64,000 nt of DNA from Theristus sp. LFF4_11 (taxonomy: Eukaryota > Nematoda > Chromadorea > Monhysterida > Xyalidae): assembly GCA_030248135.1 (NCBI GenBank), contig JASANC010004851.1, positions 25,536-89,535 on the forward strand. The letters are read 5' to 3'. Positions within the stretch are counted from its first letter, which is position 1. Every line of letters starts with the position of its first letter. Made by a program: the position numbers and the translations under genes. Shown piece by piece: positions 27,350 to 38,098 of the stretch. The notes under the pieces were generated by a model that was given only the letters and a program-made list of their open reading frames with translations, was not told where the DNA came from and made no database searches.

Positions 27350-28020
27350 TGTTACAATTACAAATCGAAGTCCCTGAGCCCGAAAATAAGGTTTATTTTG
27401 CTATACGGATCACTCCGTACCCTAAAAAACGGTTTCTATAGGGACGAGAAGGAAAAAAAAATTTAGAAAAAACGGAAACTAATCAAAATAATTTGAAAAC
27501 TGTACCATAAATACAAATCGAGGTCACTGAGTTTTCATATGATGTTTATTTTGTCACAGGAATTACTCAGTACCCTAAAAATGTCTTGTCTAGGGACGAA
27601 AAAGGAAAAAAATCAAAAAAATCGGAAACTAGTCAACAAAATCTACAAACTGTGCCATAAATACAAATCGAAGTCGCTGAATTTGGATATGATGTTTATT
27701 TTGCCACACAGATCACTCCGCTCCCTAAAAACGGCCTCTTCGGAGACGAAACGGGAAAATAATTAAAAAAACGGAAACTAGTGAGTTTAAATATAATGAT
27801 TATTTTGCCATACGGTTTACTCCGCAATCTGCACCCTAAAAACGGCTTCAGTAAAGACAAAAAAGAAAAATTGAAAAAAATCGGAAATCAAAATTAAATT
27901 GAAAAAATGTGCCATAATTACAAATCGAGGTTGCTGAATTTGAATATGATGTTTATTTTTTACGGATAACTCCGCACTCTAAAAACAGCTTTTATTGGGA
28001 CGCAAAAGAAAAACGTTGGG
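27350..28020 (+). repeat. Tandem units of about 120-130 bp in the left arm
   Basis: Repeated motif: CAAATCGA(A/G)GT, then TTTATTTTGC, then ACTCCG with CCCTAAAAA, then GGGACGA(A/G)A. About five diverged units. The same block occurs in the opposite orientation at 29220-29420 and at 33330-33450. Confidence 0.75.
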
Positions 28021-28239
28021 CAGAAGGTCTTCCTGAAAAGAGTAAAGAGAAATTTTTTAAAACTTGGGAATTCACAAAAACAGCAAAGGATTGCACAAAA
28101 TAGTTTGTATAACTCAAGCAAACGTGTAAATAGAAATAAATCAATTTTTTACTAGCAACGTCATCCATAACCAACGTAAAAATGAGAGTTCAATTTTTTT
28201 ACTAGGTTCAAAAAAGAAATTGGAATGGATATTTTCTTT

Positions 28240-29110
28240 TTTCTAGCTTTGTGACTTCTGACCTTTTGTTTTGTTTGGTAGACAAACAGTGAGTCTTTGA
28301 TGGAAAAAATCTTGTTTGTGATTCATGAGATGAAGACATCAAAAGCAGCGTACGGCTTCATATTTAAAAGTACATGTACGGTGGAGGTGGTCCTCTTCCT
28401 CTTTAACACAGGAAAGAAAAAAATGCGAAAACCAATTTGATCCTTTTTCACCTTATAAAAAAGGCTTGGCTTAGGATTAGGATTAGATTTACGATTAGGA
28501 ACCTACAACGACTTTATTGCAAGCATCATCTGATCAAAAATCAAAAATCATTTTTTCAAAATTTTTAAATATGAATACCAATCCAAAAGCAGCAGTTTTC
28601 ATGGCAAAGAAAACTTTATTTTGTTCAAAAAAGAACTACGGCGACGACGAAAATTGGAAACCTGAATTCGCTGTCAAATATTAGCTGCTTTATTTTTTTG
28701 CTCAAGAAAAACACTTTGAAGGATTTGTGTGACGTACATTTTGTAAACAGCGGACTTGTTTTGCTGTCAATTCTTTTTCCAGTAACAACGACGGCGGCGA
28801 CGACGACGTTCGTTGTTCTTTCTTTGTCAAATTGAAAATCCGTTTTGAAAAATGTTTCTTTTGAATCATAATTCCTGTTTTACCTGCAAGGTTTAAATTC
28901 AAAGCGACTATTTCTGCAGCAATTTTTTCCGAAGGTAAACGTCGTCGTCGTCAGTTATCTTCCCTTTTTTAGAAAAAAAAGTTTCTTTACGATGAAATTT
29001 GCTGCTTTTGATTTGTCTGCAACTCCCAAACTATGAACAAGATTTTTCCATTAAAAATCTGTTTGCTCACGCAAAATAAACGCACAGAAAATCACAATAC
29101 TCAGAAAAAA
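28240..29110. mobile_element. Inverted-repeat element inside the left foldback arm
   Basis: About 28240-28370 (GACAAACAGTGAGTC...GATGAAGACATCAAAAGCAG) is mirrored at about 28990-29105, and parts recur at 39715-39855. The interior has GACGACGACG-type triplets. The block at 28380-28520 (TATAAAAAAGGCTTGGCTTA and onward) recurs at 41340-41500, so parts of this are dispersed in the genome. Confidence 0.6.
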
Positions 29111-29997
29111 GGAAAAAAATTCTTTTTTAAACCTGATGTTCAGGCAACCAATCAGCTAATACTACAAAATATCCAGAGCGACTATGGTTTCTCATTTTTT
29201 AATTTTTTTTACTTTTTAGTCTTCGTAGAGGCCGTTTTTAGAGTGCAGAGTGAACCGTATGGCAAAATAAACATCTTATTCAAACTGAACAACCACGATT
29301 TGTATTTATGATACAGTTTTCACATTTTTTACTGGTTTCCGATTTTTTTTAATTTTGTCGTTTCTATAGAAGCCGTTTTTAAGGTGCGGAGCAATCCGTA
29401 TAGCAAAATGAACCTCATATTTAAGATAGGCTTTTTCACAATACCGACCCTCCTTAGGCACAATTTCAAAAAAGTTTTCAAATTCAGTCAAATTTAGGAC
29501 CAATCAAACCGTCTTGATGCCCTGAGTTCGAAAATCATATTTTTATCCTAATCCAAGCCTTTTTTATGCTTCAAAATTAGGAAAAACCTAATTTTAGACC
29601 CCCTTGTAGTAAAACTGCTCTAGCTCGCTTCTGCTTGAAGCTATTAACAAAAATTAAACACCAATCGATTCCCCTTGTGCTCGCGCACATTTTTCGTTTC
29701 CATACTATGGGTTGAAAACGTTTTTTCATGCTCTGTATTTTTTAAAAACTGCAGAGGTTGGTGGTTTTCTACGTTTTTCGGTACTTTAGAAACGTTTGTG
29801 GGGTATAGTTGCTAAGTAATTCTGAAAGATCTACGAAAAATGTATATCCATGTAAAATTTCAGCTTCATAAAGCGTCGCCGGGAGTCACACGATACAAAA
29901 CAAAATGGCCTGTCGCATGCGTTTTTGGTACATGTGCCGCATGCATACTGTACATGCGCGCGCACACACAGTCACAGTGCACGCAAGCAGTGTGTGC

Positions 29998-30176
29998 GAA
30001 AACTGCGCTTGCAAGTTTTTGTTGTTTGCTTTGCACAATCACGATGTAGCGCGTAAACTGCGCTTGCAAGTTGTTTGTTGTTCGCTTTGCACAAAAAATC
30101 ACGATGTAGCGCGTAAAGTGCGCTTGCAAGTTGTTTGTTGTTCGCTGTGCACAATCACGATGTAGCGTCTCGTTGC
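29998..30176 (-). repeat. 56-bp tandem array, short arm (about 3 copies)
   Basis: Units contain AACTGCGCTTGCAAGTTGTTTGTTG without its last base in one copy, plus ATCACGATGTAGCGCG. Reverse complement of the long array at 31298-32402. Arms of the foldback element thus differ about six-fold in copy number. Confidence 0.9.
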
Positions 30177-30875
30177 AACGCAACAGAACAACTCAAATAC
30201 GCATCGAATACAGAAAGATGCGCATGCGTGCACGCTTTTTGTGCAACGTTGATCAAATGAAGCTTCAAATAAAAATATCGCAACTTTCATTCAACAAAAA
30301 AGTATCAGAAGTATAATGAGCGGACCGGAACTCTTCAGGCCTTTTCAGGCCACATTTAGAGGGCCGCAATTATACCCCTCCCGTCGGGGTCTTGCCCCGA
30401 GCGTTTTTCCGAAACTTTGAGTTCAGGGACCGGACACCGCGGCGGACAGGAGTAGGACATCGGACACAAAGTCGGACATTTTCATTTAGCGTGCGGTCAC
30501 TACGCGATCTTTTGACTGTGGCTGTGTTGTCTTAATCTTCTCATTGTGCCGTGTTTGTCCGTCCGTCCTTTTTTCGGTACTCCTTCAAAATATGGGTCCG
30601 CTCAAACTTCATCGCAGCGCGCTGATTGATGGCTCATATGAAAGCCCTCGTTCTGCTGGGTAATCCTGTGTATGGGTTTTTTTTTGAAATTCAAAATTTT
30701 GAAGAATTTTTGTTATTTGAATTTGAAATTTTTGATTAAAAGCGTCTGTGGTGGGCGTGTACAGTGCACTGAAAGTTGTATTTATGTGCTTGATAGATAT
30801 TTATGATGGATACCGTTCACATGATATTGCATGAGCATGAAACAGTCATACGTCTGAAAGTAGGGCCCACGGGTT

Positions 30876-31288
30876 CAGTACCGAAGACGTGGGGGGGTAC
30901 GTACACCCCCCCCCCTAGAGCACCCGAGACCTCCGCGTGGGGGGTGGGGTCACGCGACACCAAACCTTAAAACCTGAACACTGGACCATCCACACTCCTT
31001 TCGAAATTTGCTTGACACCCCACCCACCCCCCCCCTCACATGGACCTTAAGTTACAGTGCCAACCCCAAAAATTTTCTCGGACCATCCAAAAATCATGAA
31101 CTTTTGCTTAAAAATCATGATTTTTTTGTCTATAAAGTCCAAAAGCTGAATATATGATAACTTGACATTCTTCATTGTAATTTTGCCGCAAAATTTAGCG
31201 TTTTCCCTTCAAAATTTAAGCGAAAAAATATCATGGGTGGGGTGGGGGGGGTGTGCACCCCCAGAAATTTTTTTACAATAGTGCACCC
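30876..31288. mobile_element. Right-truncated copy of the C/G-rich hAT-like element
   Basis: Begins CAGTACCG like the element at 34361, and shares with it the G/C-run border, the AGAGCACCCGAGACC segment, TTTTTGTCTATAAAGTCC, GCTGAATATATGATAACTTG and the CAAAATTTAGCG block. It ends at the 56-bp array without the right terminus. At the point where the 34361 copy is interrupted, this copy reads straight through, giving a paralogous empty site. Confidence 0.75.
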
Positions 31289-31297
31289 CAACAAAGT

Positions 31298-32402
31298 GAA
31301 CAACAAACAACTTGCAAGCGCAGTTTACGCGCTACATCGTGATTGTGCAAAGCGAACAACAAACAACTTGCAAGCGCAGTTTACGCGCTACATCGTGATT
31401 GTGCAAAGCGAACAGCAAACAACTTGCAAGCGCAATTTACGCGCTACATCGTGATTGTGCAATGTGAACAGCAAACAACTTGCAAGCGCAGTTTACGCGC
31501 TACATCGTGATTGTGCAAGACGAACAACAAGCAAGTTGCCAGCGCAGTTTAGGCGCTACATCGTAATTGTGCAAAGCGAACAGCGAACAACTTGCAGGCG
31601 CAGTTTACGCGCTACATCGTGATTGTGCAATGTGAACAGCAAACAACTTACAAGCGCAGTTTACGCGCTACATCGTGATTGTGCAAAGCGAACAGCGAAC
31701 AACTTGCAGGCGCAGTTTACGCGCTACATCGTGATTGTGCAATGTGAACAGCAAACAACTTACAAGCGCAGTTTACGCGCCACATCGTGATTGTGCAATG
31801 TGAACAGCAAACAACTTACAAGCGCAGTTTACGCGCTACATCGTGATTGTGCAAAGCGAACAGCAAACAACTTGCAAGCGCAATTTACGCGCTACATCGT
31901 GATTGTGCAAAGCGAACAGCAAACAACTTGCAAGCGCAATTTACGCGCTACATCGTGATTGTGCAATGTGAACAGCAAACAACTTGCAAGCGCAGTTTAC
32001 GCGCTACATCGTGATTGTGCAAAGCGAACAACAAGCAAGTTGCCAGCGCAGTTTACGCGCTACATCGTAATTGTGTAAAGCGAACAGCGAACAAATTGCA
32101 GGCGCAGTTTACGCGCTACATCGTGATTGTGCAATGTGAACAGCAAACAACTTACAAGCGCAGTTTACGCGCTACATCGTGATTGTGCAAAGCGAACAAC
32201 AAGCAAATTGCCAGCGCAGTCGGACAACTTGCAAGCGCAGTTTACGCGCTACATCGTGATTGTGCAATGTGAACAGCAAACAACTTGCAAGCGCAGTTTA
32301 CGCGCTACATCGTGATTGTGCAAAGCGAACAACAAGCAAGTTGCCAGCGCAGTTTAGGCGCTACATCGTAATTGTGCAAAGCGAACAACAAACAACTTGC
32401 GA
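31298..32402 (+). repeat. 56-bp tandem array, long arm (about 19 copies)
   Basis: Unit: (A/G)CAAACAACTTGCAAGCGC, then AGTTTACGCGCTACATCGTG, then ATTGTGCAA. Two linker variants alternate through the array, GCAAAGCGAAC and GCAATGTGAAC, and a third GACGAAC/GCGAACAACAAGCAAGTTGCC variant recurs, which suggests higher-order units of two to several monomers. Confidence 0.95.
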
Positions 32403-34360
32403 ACGCTTTTTTATCGTATTGGTTTTTTACATTTCAACTGCATGTAACAAAAGATAAAACGTTCACTAATCAACCAATGTAGAATGGTTCTCTGCATTTC
32501 GCCCTTGGCAACATCATATGCAGAAGAGGGATGGCCTCAATGTTGTGCAACATGTGAAACTGAGCAATTTTCAGCAGCTTCTTTTTTGGTACGGCTAAAG
32601 TGTCATGGGTAATATTTTTAGGTGTATTGCATAACAGCAGGGTGAATGGGGTGAATAGCAGTGCACACACTGCTTGCGTGCACTGTGACTGTGTGTGTGC
32701 GCGCATGTACAGTATGCATGCGGCATATTGACCAAAAACGCATGCGACAAGCCATTTTGTTTTGTATCGTGTGACTCCCGGCGACGCTTTATAAAGCTGA
32801 AATTTTACATGGATATACATTTTTCGTAGATCTTTCAGAATTACTTAGCAACTATACCCCACAAACGTTTCTAAAGTACCGAAAAACGTAAAAAACCACC
32901 AACCTCTGCAGTTTTTCAAAAATACAGAGCATGAAAAAACGTTTTTAACCCTTAGTATAAAAACGAAAAACGTGCGCGAACACAAGGGAAATCGATTGGT
33001 GTTTGATTTTTGTTAATAGCTCTAAGCAGAAGCGAGCTAGAGCAGTTTTACTACAAGGGGGTCGAAAACTAGTTTTTTTCTAATTTTGAAGCATAAAGAA
33101 AATTTGGATTAAGATAAAAATATGATTTTCGAACTCAGGGCATCAAGGCGGTTCGATTGGTCCTAAATTTGACTGAATTTGAGAACTTTTTTGAAATTGT
33201 GCCTAGAGGTGTGGAGGCCGGGTCGGTCGACTCAAAAAGCCTATCTTAAACTCAGCGACCTCGGTTTGTATTTAAGCGACCTCGGTTTGTATTTATTGCA
33301 CAGGTTTCACATTTTTTTGAATAGTTCCGATTTTTTTCAATTTTTCCCCTTTTCGTCCCTATAAAAACCGTTTTTAGGGTGCGGAGTAATTCGTATAGCA
33401 AAATGAACATAATATTCGAAATCAAAGATTTTGATTTGTATTTGTAACAGGATTTCAGATTCCTTGTGACCCGTTTTTTATTTAAAATTAATTATTAAAA
33501 AAAATTTCCCTCCTCATCCCCATCGCATACACGTTTAGGACACAATTGAAGCGTCGGGCAAAGTTCTAAATAAGATGCTTGAACTCAGCGTACCCGAAAG
33601 CCCCCCTTCTGTCACGGTTTCAACACTTGAGGTGGCAACAAAAAATTTTGGGGGTGTGAGGAAACACCCTGCCCGTGGGTACCCCCACCATCTCAAAATG
33701 TTCCCACAATCAGAAATTTTGTTTCAAACATCATGATTTTTCGGTTTCTAGGTGCCTAATATCCGCTAAATATAAAGTTGCGATGGGTTCCCCCATCTTA
33801 AAACCGATTAGCAATGCATCCGGTGCACTCTGCTAGCAGGCGATCGAGGCGAGGGAAAGGAGTCCCACGCCCACCCCCTCAAAAAAATTTGGCACCCCCA
33901 CGGGTATGTTGGAACTCCCAACCTACAGTCGAACTCACTAAAATGTGGAATCAGCTGATTGGTCGACCGAGCGGAGGCTGCTCACACTCCGCACCGTTCT
34001 TTTTTCGTGGATTTGGATTTTATTGAAACGTGTTTTTATGAATTTCCAGCACCCCTTTTGTGCTAAAAATAAACTCAAAGGTAAGAGACCGCGAAATTTA
34101 GAAAATTTTTATTCCACAGCTCAACTCAAAATGTATTTTTTGTTTAATGACGACGACGACGTCGTCGCTTAATTTTTGCGTGTACTGAAAAATAAAAGCC
34201 TGAAAGGAGTGCGCTGTGCATGGTTTGCTGCGTGCACCAAGTAAATGAACACAGCAGCTACCAAAAACAACTTGAAAACGGTGAAAATGAAAAATGAAAG
34301 CAAAGTCGTCGTCGTGTCGTCGTCGTCCGCGAAGTCGGAACGCATTTTTTCAGTTGCGGA

Positions 34361-35937
34361 CAGTACCGTGGGCGGGGGGGGGGGGGGGGGGGGGTACACC
34401 TAGGGTTAGGGGAAAAAAAATCCGGATTTTTTTTTAAATTAAAAAAAATTTTTTTTTTTAAAAAAAAAAATTTTTTTTTACAAGTTAGGTTTGTTCGAAG
34501 CGTCTCGTCGAGCTGAGTTCATCTAGACTATTTTCAGAACGATCCGGAAAACTATAAGAGCGAAAATCGTGTTTTATTGAAATTATGTCCATTTCATAGA
34601 GGGAAAGTTGCATTTTCAACAGTAAAACAGGACAATTTTCGACGTGTACTTGAATATTGAACCGTTCTTAGTTGTTCCTCTTTAGAAAATTACCAAAATT
34701 TGACTGTGTTCAAAAATTCCTGTTTGCTGTAGCTAAGTCGGCAACCCCTGTCGACCCGGTCGCCCCCCCCCAAGACACTTACTTTCAGGTTCAACCAGCT
34801 ATGCTATCTGCCACATGGCGAGAGCCCACTCTTCAAATCATCGTATCGAAAACACGTACCATGATTTCGCGATCACGTTGCGGGCAACTGACAGACGCAA
34901 GTTTAACACGTTAGTTTAGCTCAGCACGCAAGTTTTAACATGTGACCATATGTGGTATTAACCAACATCCCCGCTCCAATTGTTTAACAATATATCGCAC
35001 AACTCCATTGTAGACCTATAACGTACGCCAATCAACAAGATATCATGTTCATCTCATGGCCTACCGACTGAAAAAACATGTTCTAAGTTGCAAGAAAACG
35101 ATTTCTGAAACGATATTTCAATTCAGTTAAGTCATTTCAACGCTAAAAATTGACTCTAGATGTCATCCAAATCGAAAAACATGGAGTACGTCGGTCAAAA
35201 TGACCAAATAATGACATGTACCTAAGCACACAAAGAAGTTGGGAAGAAAATTTGGTTTGAACTTTCAAAAAATTATGCCATAAATCGAATTTTCAGAGCA
35301 AAGTAGAAGAAAAATTTTTCAAATTTTTTTTTTAAGTTTGAAAAAAAAAATCCAAATTTTTTTTTAAAAAAAAAACGAAAAAAAAATAAAAAAAAATTTT
35401 TTTTTTCAAAGCCCCTAACCCTAGGTACACCCCCCCCCAGAGCACCCGAGACCGTCGGGTGGGGGGGGTGGGGGGGCACCGTGCCACCCCCCCCCCTAAA
35501 ACCGGGCACCCCCCCCCCCCCCCCCCCCCTCGAAAATTTGGCCGACACCCCCCCCCCCCCCCCATGAAATTTTGTCTGGCGGACACCCCCCCCCAAAATT
35601 TTCTGCACACCCTAAATTTTTTTCGAAAATCATGATTTTTTGTCTATAAAGTCCATAATATAAGCTGAATATATGATAACTTGACCATCTTCATTGTAAT
35701 TTCAACGATTTTGCAGCAAAATTTAGCGTTTTTCCTTCAAAATTTAAACGAAAAATTATCATGGGGGGTGGGGGTGGACCCCCCCCCACAGAAAATTTTG
35801 AAAAATGCACCCCCCCCCCCATGGGATGGGGGGGGTCCCACGTTACCATAGGTTGGACCCCCCCTCACTTTTTGGTCGGCACCCCCCCCCACGGTCCTAC
35901 CCCCCCCCTCGAAATTTTTTTTGGGCCCACGGTACTG
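34361..35937. mobile_element. Middle element of the nest, C/G-rich, 8-bp duplication
   Basis: Termini CAGTACCGTGGGC and GCCCACGGTACTG are perfect inverted repeats. GTTGCGGA lies directly before (34353-34360) and directly after (35938-35945), an 8-bp target duplication as made by hAT transposases. Long G and C runs lie next to the termini. About 550 bp without the element nested in it; no coding capacity. Confidence 0.9.
34401..35423. mobile_element. Inner hAT-like element of the nest
   Basis: Termini TAGGGTTAGGGG and CCCCTAACCCTA are 12-bp perfect inverted repeats fitting the hAT YARNG start. GGTACACC is duplicated at 34393-34400 and 35424-35431. Subterminal A/T runs are extreme. The segment AACTTTCAAAAAATTATGCC near the right end recurs in the element at 40120, so both belong to one non-autonomous family. 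Confidence 0.92.
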
Positions 35938-36539
35938 GTTGCGGACGCATGTCGATCGGTCAGCTACAGGTGTAGGAATGAAACCCCCTTCAGCTGGCTA
36001 CACAGCGCACTCATTGCAGGCGTTTGTCTTTCAGTTCACACGTAAAAATTAAGCGACGACGTCGACGTCGTCGTCGTCAGTAAAAAATGCATTTTGAGCT
36101 GTTGAATAAAAAAATTGAATTTCGCAGTTCTCCAACCCTTTGAGTTTATTTTTAGCATGAAAAGGGTGCTGGAAATTCACACTCATTCAAAAGAAACACG
36201 ATTCAATAGAATCCAGATCTACGAAAAAAGAAGGGTGCGGAGTGTGAGCAGCCTCTCCTCGGCCAACCAATCAGCTGATTCCACATTTTATTGAGTTCGA
36301 CTCTGAAATAGAAGCCTAAAAATGTCCGTCATCTTCGGTACTGGGAGTGGGAGTGAAGTTGAGTTTTTGCATGCAGCTTTCTTTTCGATTCAATTGCCTG
36401 ATTTCGGTTTTATCTTTTCTTTTGGTTCAAAAATGTTGAACAATTTTAATCCTTCAAAATTTAAATTATTTCTTGGTCTATAGTTTCTGGTTTGAAAACC
36501 TTTTAAGGTTGTGGTCGGAGTAATAGCCTCCGCGTCGGT

Positions 36540-37505
36540 ATCATCACAGTTCACTTTTGCTTTTCCATGCTAAGCTCCGTCTCGCCGTCTTAATAGGCCT
36601 CGTACTATCATCATTGGTTTGCAGCACGACATGGCATGTTCAGTCTCACGACACTTTTTAAGATCCCTTGCTTTTCCTTTCTGGGCTTCGCCTCAGGACA
36701 TTGTTATCGGCTCCGCTGCATGGGATTACAATAGACGGTTATAGGATAAGCCACACATAAGATTGATATGTTCAGTCTTGCAACTCTTTGGTGAGCTCCG
36801 CCCATTGCTCTTTTATCATGCCAGGCTCCGCCTGATGTCTTTGCTATAGGCTCCGCCTCATGCGATTGCAATAGACTCCGCCTCGTGTCAGCGCTATAGG
36901 AAAGCCACACTCATTAAGATATGCTCAGTCTTTTGCAAATTTTTGGTGGGCTCCATTGCTCTTTCGTGCTAGGCTCCGCCCCGTGCCTTTTCTATAGACT
37001 CCGCCTCACGCGATTATAATAGACTTCGTCTCGCGTCAGCATGGGCTGTAAGTTTAGTTTGGTGAAGTCTAACATTTCGGGTTGCAACACTTTGGTAAAA
37101 TTGTCTCCGCCTCATGACATTTATGTTCAGTCTTGCGAGTTTTTGTGAGCTCCATTGTTTTTTATGCTGGGCTCCGCCTCATGCCTTCGCTTTAGGCGCC
37201 GACTCATGCGATTATAATAAACTCCGCCTCGCGTCACCGTTATAGGATAAGCTACCACATTACATTGTGATATGTTCAGTCGTGCAAGTCTTTATGAGCT
37301 CCATTGCTCTTTTTCATGCTAGGCTCCGCCTCATACCTTCGCTTTAGACGCCGCCTCATGCGATTATAATAGACTTCGCCTCGCGTCAGCGCAGGCTGTA
37401 AGTTTATTTTTGGCAAAACCCAACATTTAACGTCACAACACTTTGGTAAAGTCCCTTGGTATTCCATGCTTGGTAGGCTCCGCCTCATGACATTTTAATA
37501 GACTC
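36540..37505. repeat. Tandem array rich in CTCCGCCTC
   Basis: About five diverged units spaced 150-200 bp, with CATGCGATTATAATAGACT, CTCCGCCTC, GTCAGCG(C)TATAGGA and GATATG(T/C)TCAGTC. No coding sequence. A dispersed or expanding repeat; the GC-rich boxes are regularly phased. Confidence 0.75.
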
Positions 37506-37610
37506 CGCTTTGATGAGCTGTCTTGCGTTTTCATTGTCATTTTATTTCATTTTATTTTGGAAACGCAAAACTCCGATAGAACTGTGAGAGCGTTATAATA
37601 CGGAGACGTA

Positions 37611-37873
37611 CCGTAAAGTCTTGCATATAAGGTCTCCTTATATAAATTTGAAAATCAAAAATTTCTGAAAAATAGTGGAAATTCGCGTGACCGCCTTATA
37701 AGTGGGAGGAGGTCTTATAAAGCGAACATTAGGAATTCCGGGCCTTATAAACGGAGTAGGATTTCGACCAAGTCAAAATTTTAAATTTTTTGGTTTCCCG
37801 CCATGTGACATTCCGCCCACTTTTGGGTGGGGGTCTTATAAGTGGGAGGAACCTTATATGCAAGACTTTACGG
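37611..37873. mobile_element. Mariner-like MITE
   Basis: Perfect 22-bp terminal inverted repeats starting CCGTAAAGTCTTGCATATAA, with TA on both sides (37609-37610, 37874-37875). The interior repeats the motif CTTATAAGTGGGAGG in both halves. Non-autonomous Tc1/mariner-type element. Confidence 0.9.
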
Positions 37874-38098
37874 TATTTCATGTTGGGCTTCACCTCAAAT
37901 GCCGTCGAGATAGGTCGTTTTCTTGCGCTTCCATGTTGGGCTCTTTGGTCTTATTTGTAAACTTTGTGTGTTGACATTCTTTTTTCACGAATGGTTTTTT
38001 TAATTGACTGTGTTACTTTTGTTTTTATGAATCAGGCTCAACAATCGAAATGGCCTCTTTTCCGTACTTGATCGGCGTAGGCGTTTGCGTGTGACAAA

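Larger units (their letters stand above)
27136..33672. mobile_element. Foldback-like palindromic element of about 6.5 kb
   Basis: Outer ends are inverted copies: GTGTTTCCTC...TTTTTTGTTGCCA...ACCGTGACAGAAG (27136-27210) against the same sequence reversed at 33605-33672. Moving inward, 27180-27400 matches 33420-33640, 29430-29700 matches 32990-33240, and 29690-30000 matches 32650-33010, all inverted. The innermost blocks are tandem arrays of one 56-bp unit, about 3 copies at 29998-30176 and about 19 copies inverted at 31298-32402. No ORF resembles a transposase. Long inverted repeats built of tandem subrepeats are what Drosophila Foldback elements look like; the family here is unknown. Confidence 0.75.
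33926..36305. mobile_element. Outer pogo-like palindromic element of a three-level nest
   Basis: Arms of about 360-430 bp (33926-34352 and 35946-36305) are inverted copies that start CAGTCGAACTC / CAGAGTCGAACTC with TA at the left border, followed by GTGGAATCAGCTGATTGG. Both contain GAGGCTGCTCACACTCCGCA and a GACGACGACGTCGTCGCTTA core. Termini and TA fit the MITE family found in the AADAT introns, but with much longer arms. The palindrome's centre is interrupted by a second element. Confidence 0.88.

Noticed and set aside
28470..28500. TTAGGATTAGGATTAG as an interstitial telomere repeat
   Set aside because: Only two to three imperfect copies, not a canonical TTAGGG/TTAGGC run, and the same short block recurs at 41420 as part of a dispersed repeat.
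31298..32402. CRISPR-like array
   Set aside because: The 56-bp units are contiguous with no unique spacers, and the genome is eukaryotic. It is ordinary tandem repeat DNA.
27136..33672. Polinton/Maverick interpretation of the large inverted repeat
   Set aside because: Polintons are 15-20 kb and carry polymerase B and integrase genes; there is no coding sequence here and the arms are tandem-repetitive.
35273..35610. Glycine-rich and phenylalanine-rich frames near the C runs
   Set aside because: They translate homopolymer C/G and A/T runs at the borders of the nested elements.
37702..37974. 90-codon plus-strand frame
   Set aside because: Overlaps the mariner-like MITE and its right terminus, with no resemblance to a transposase.
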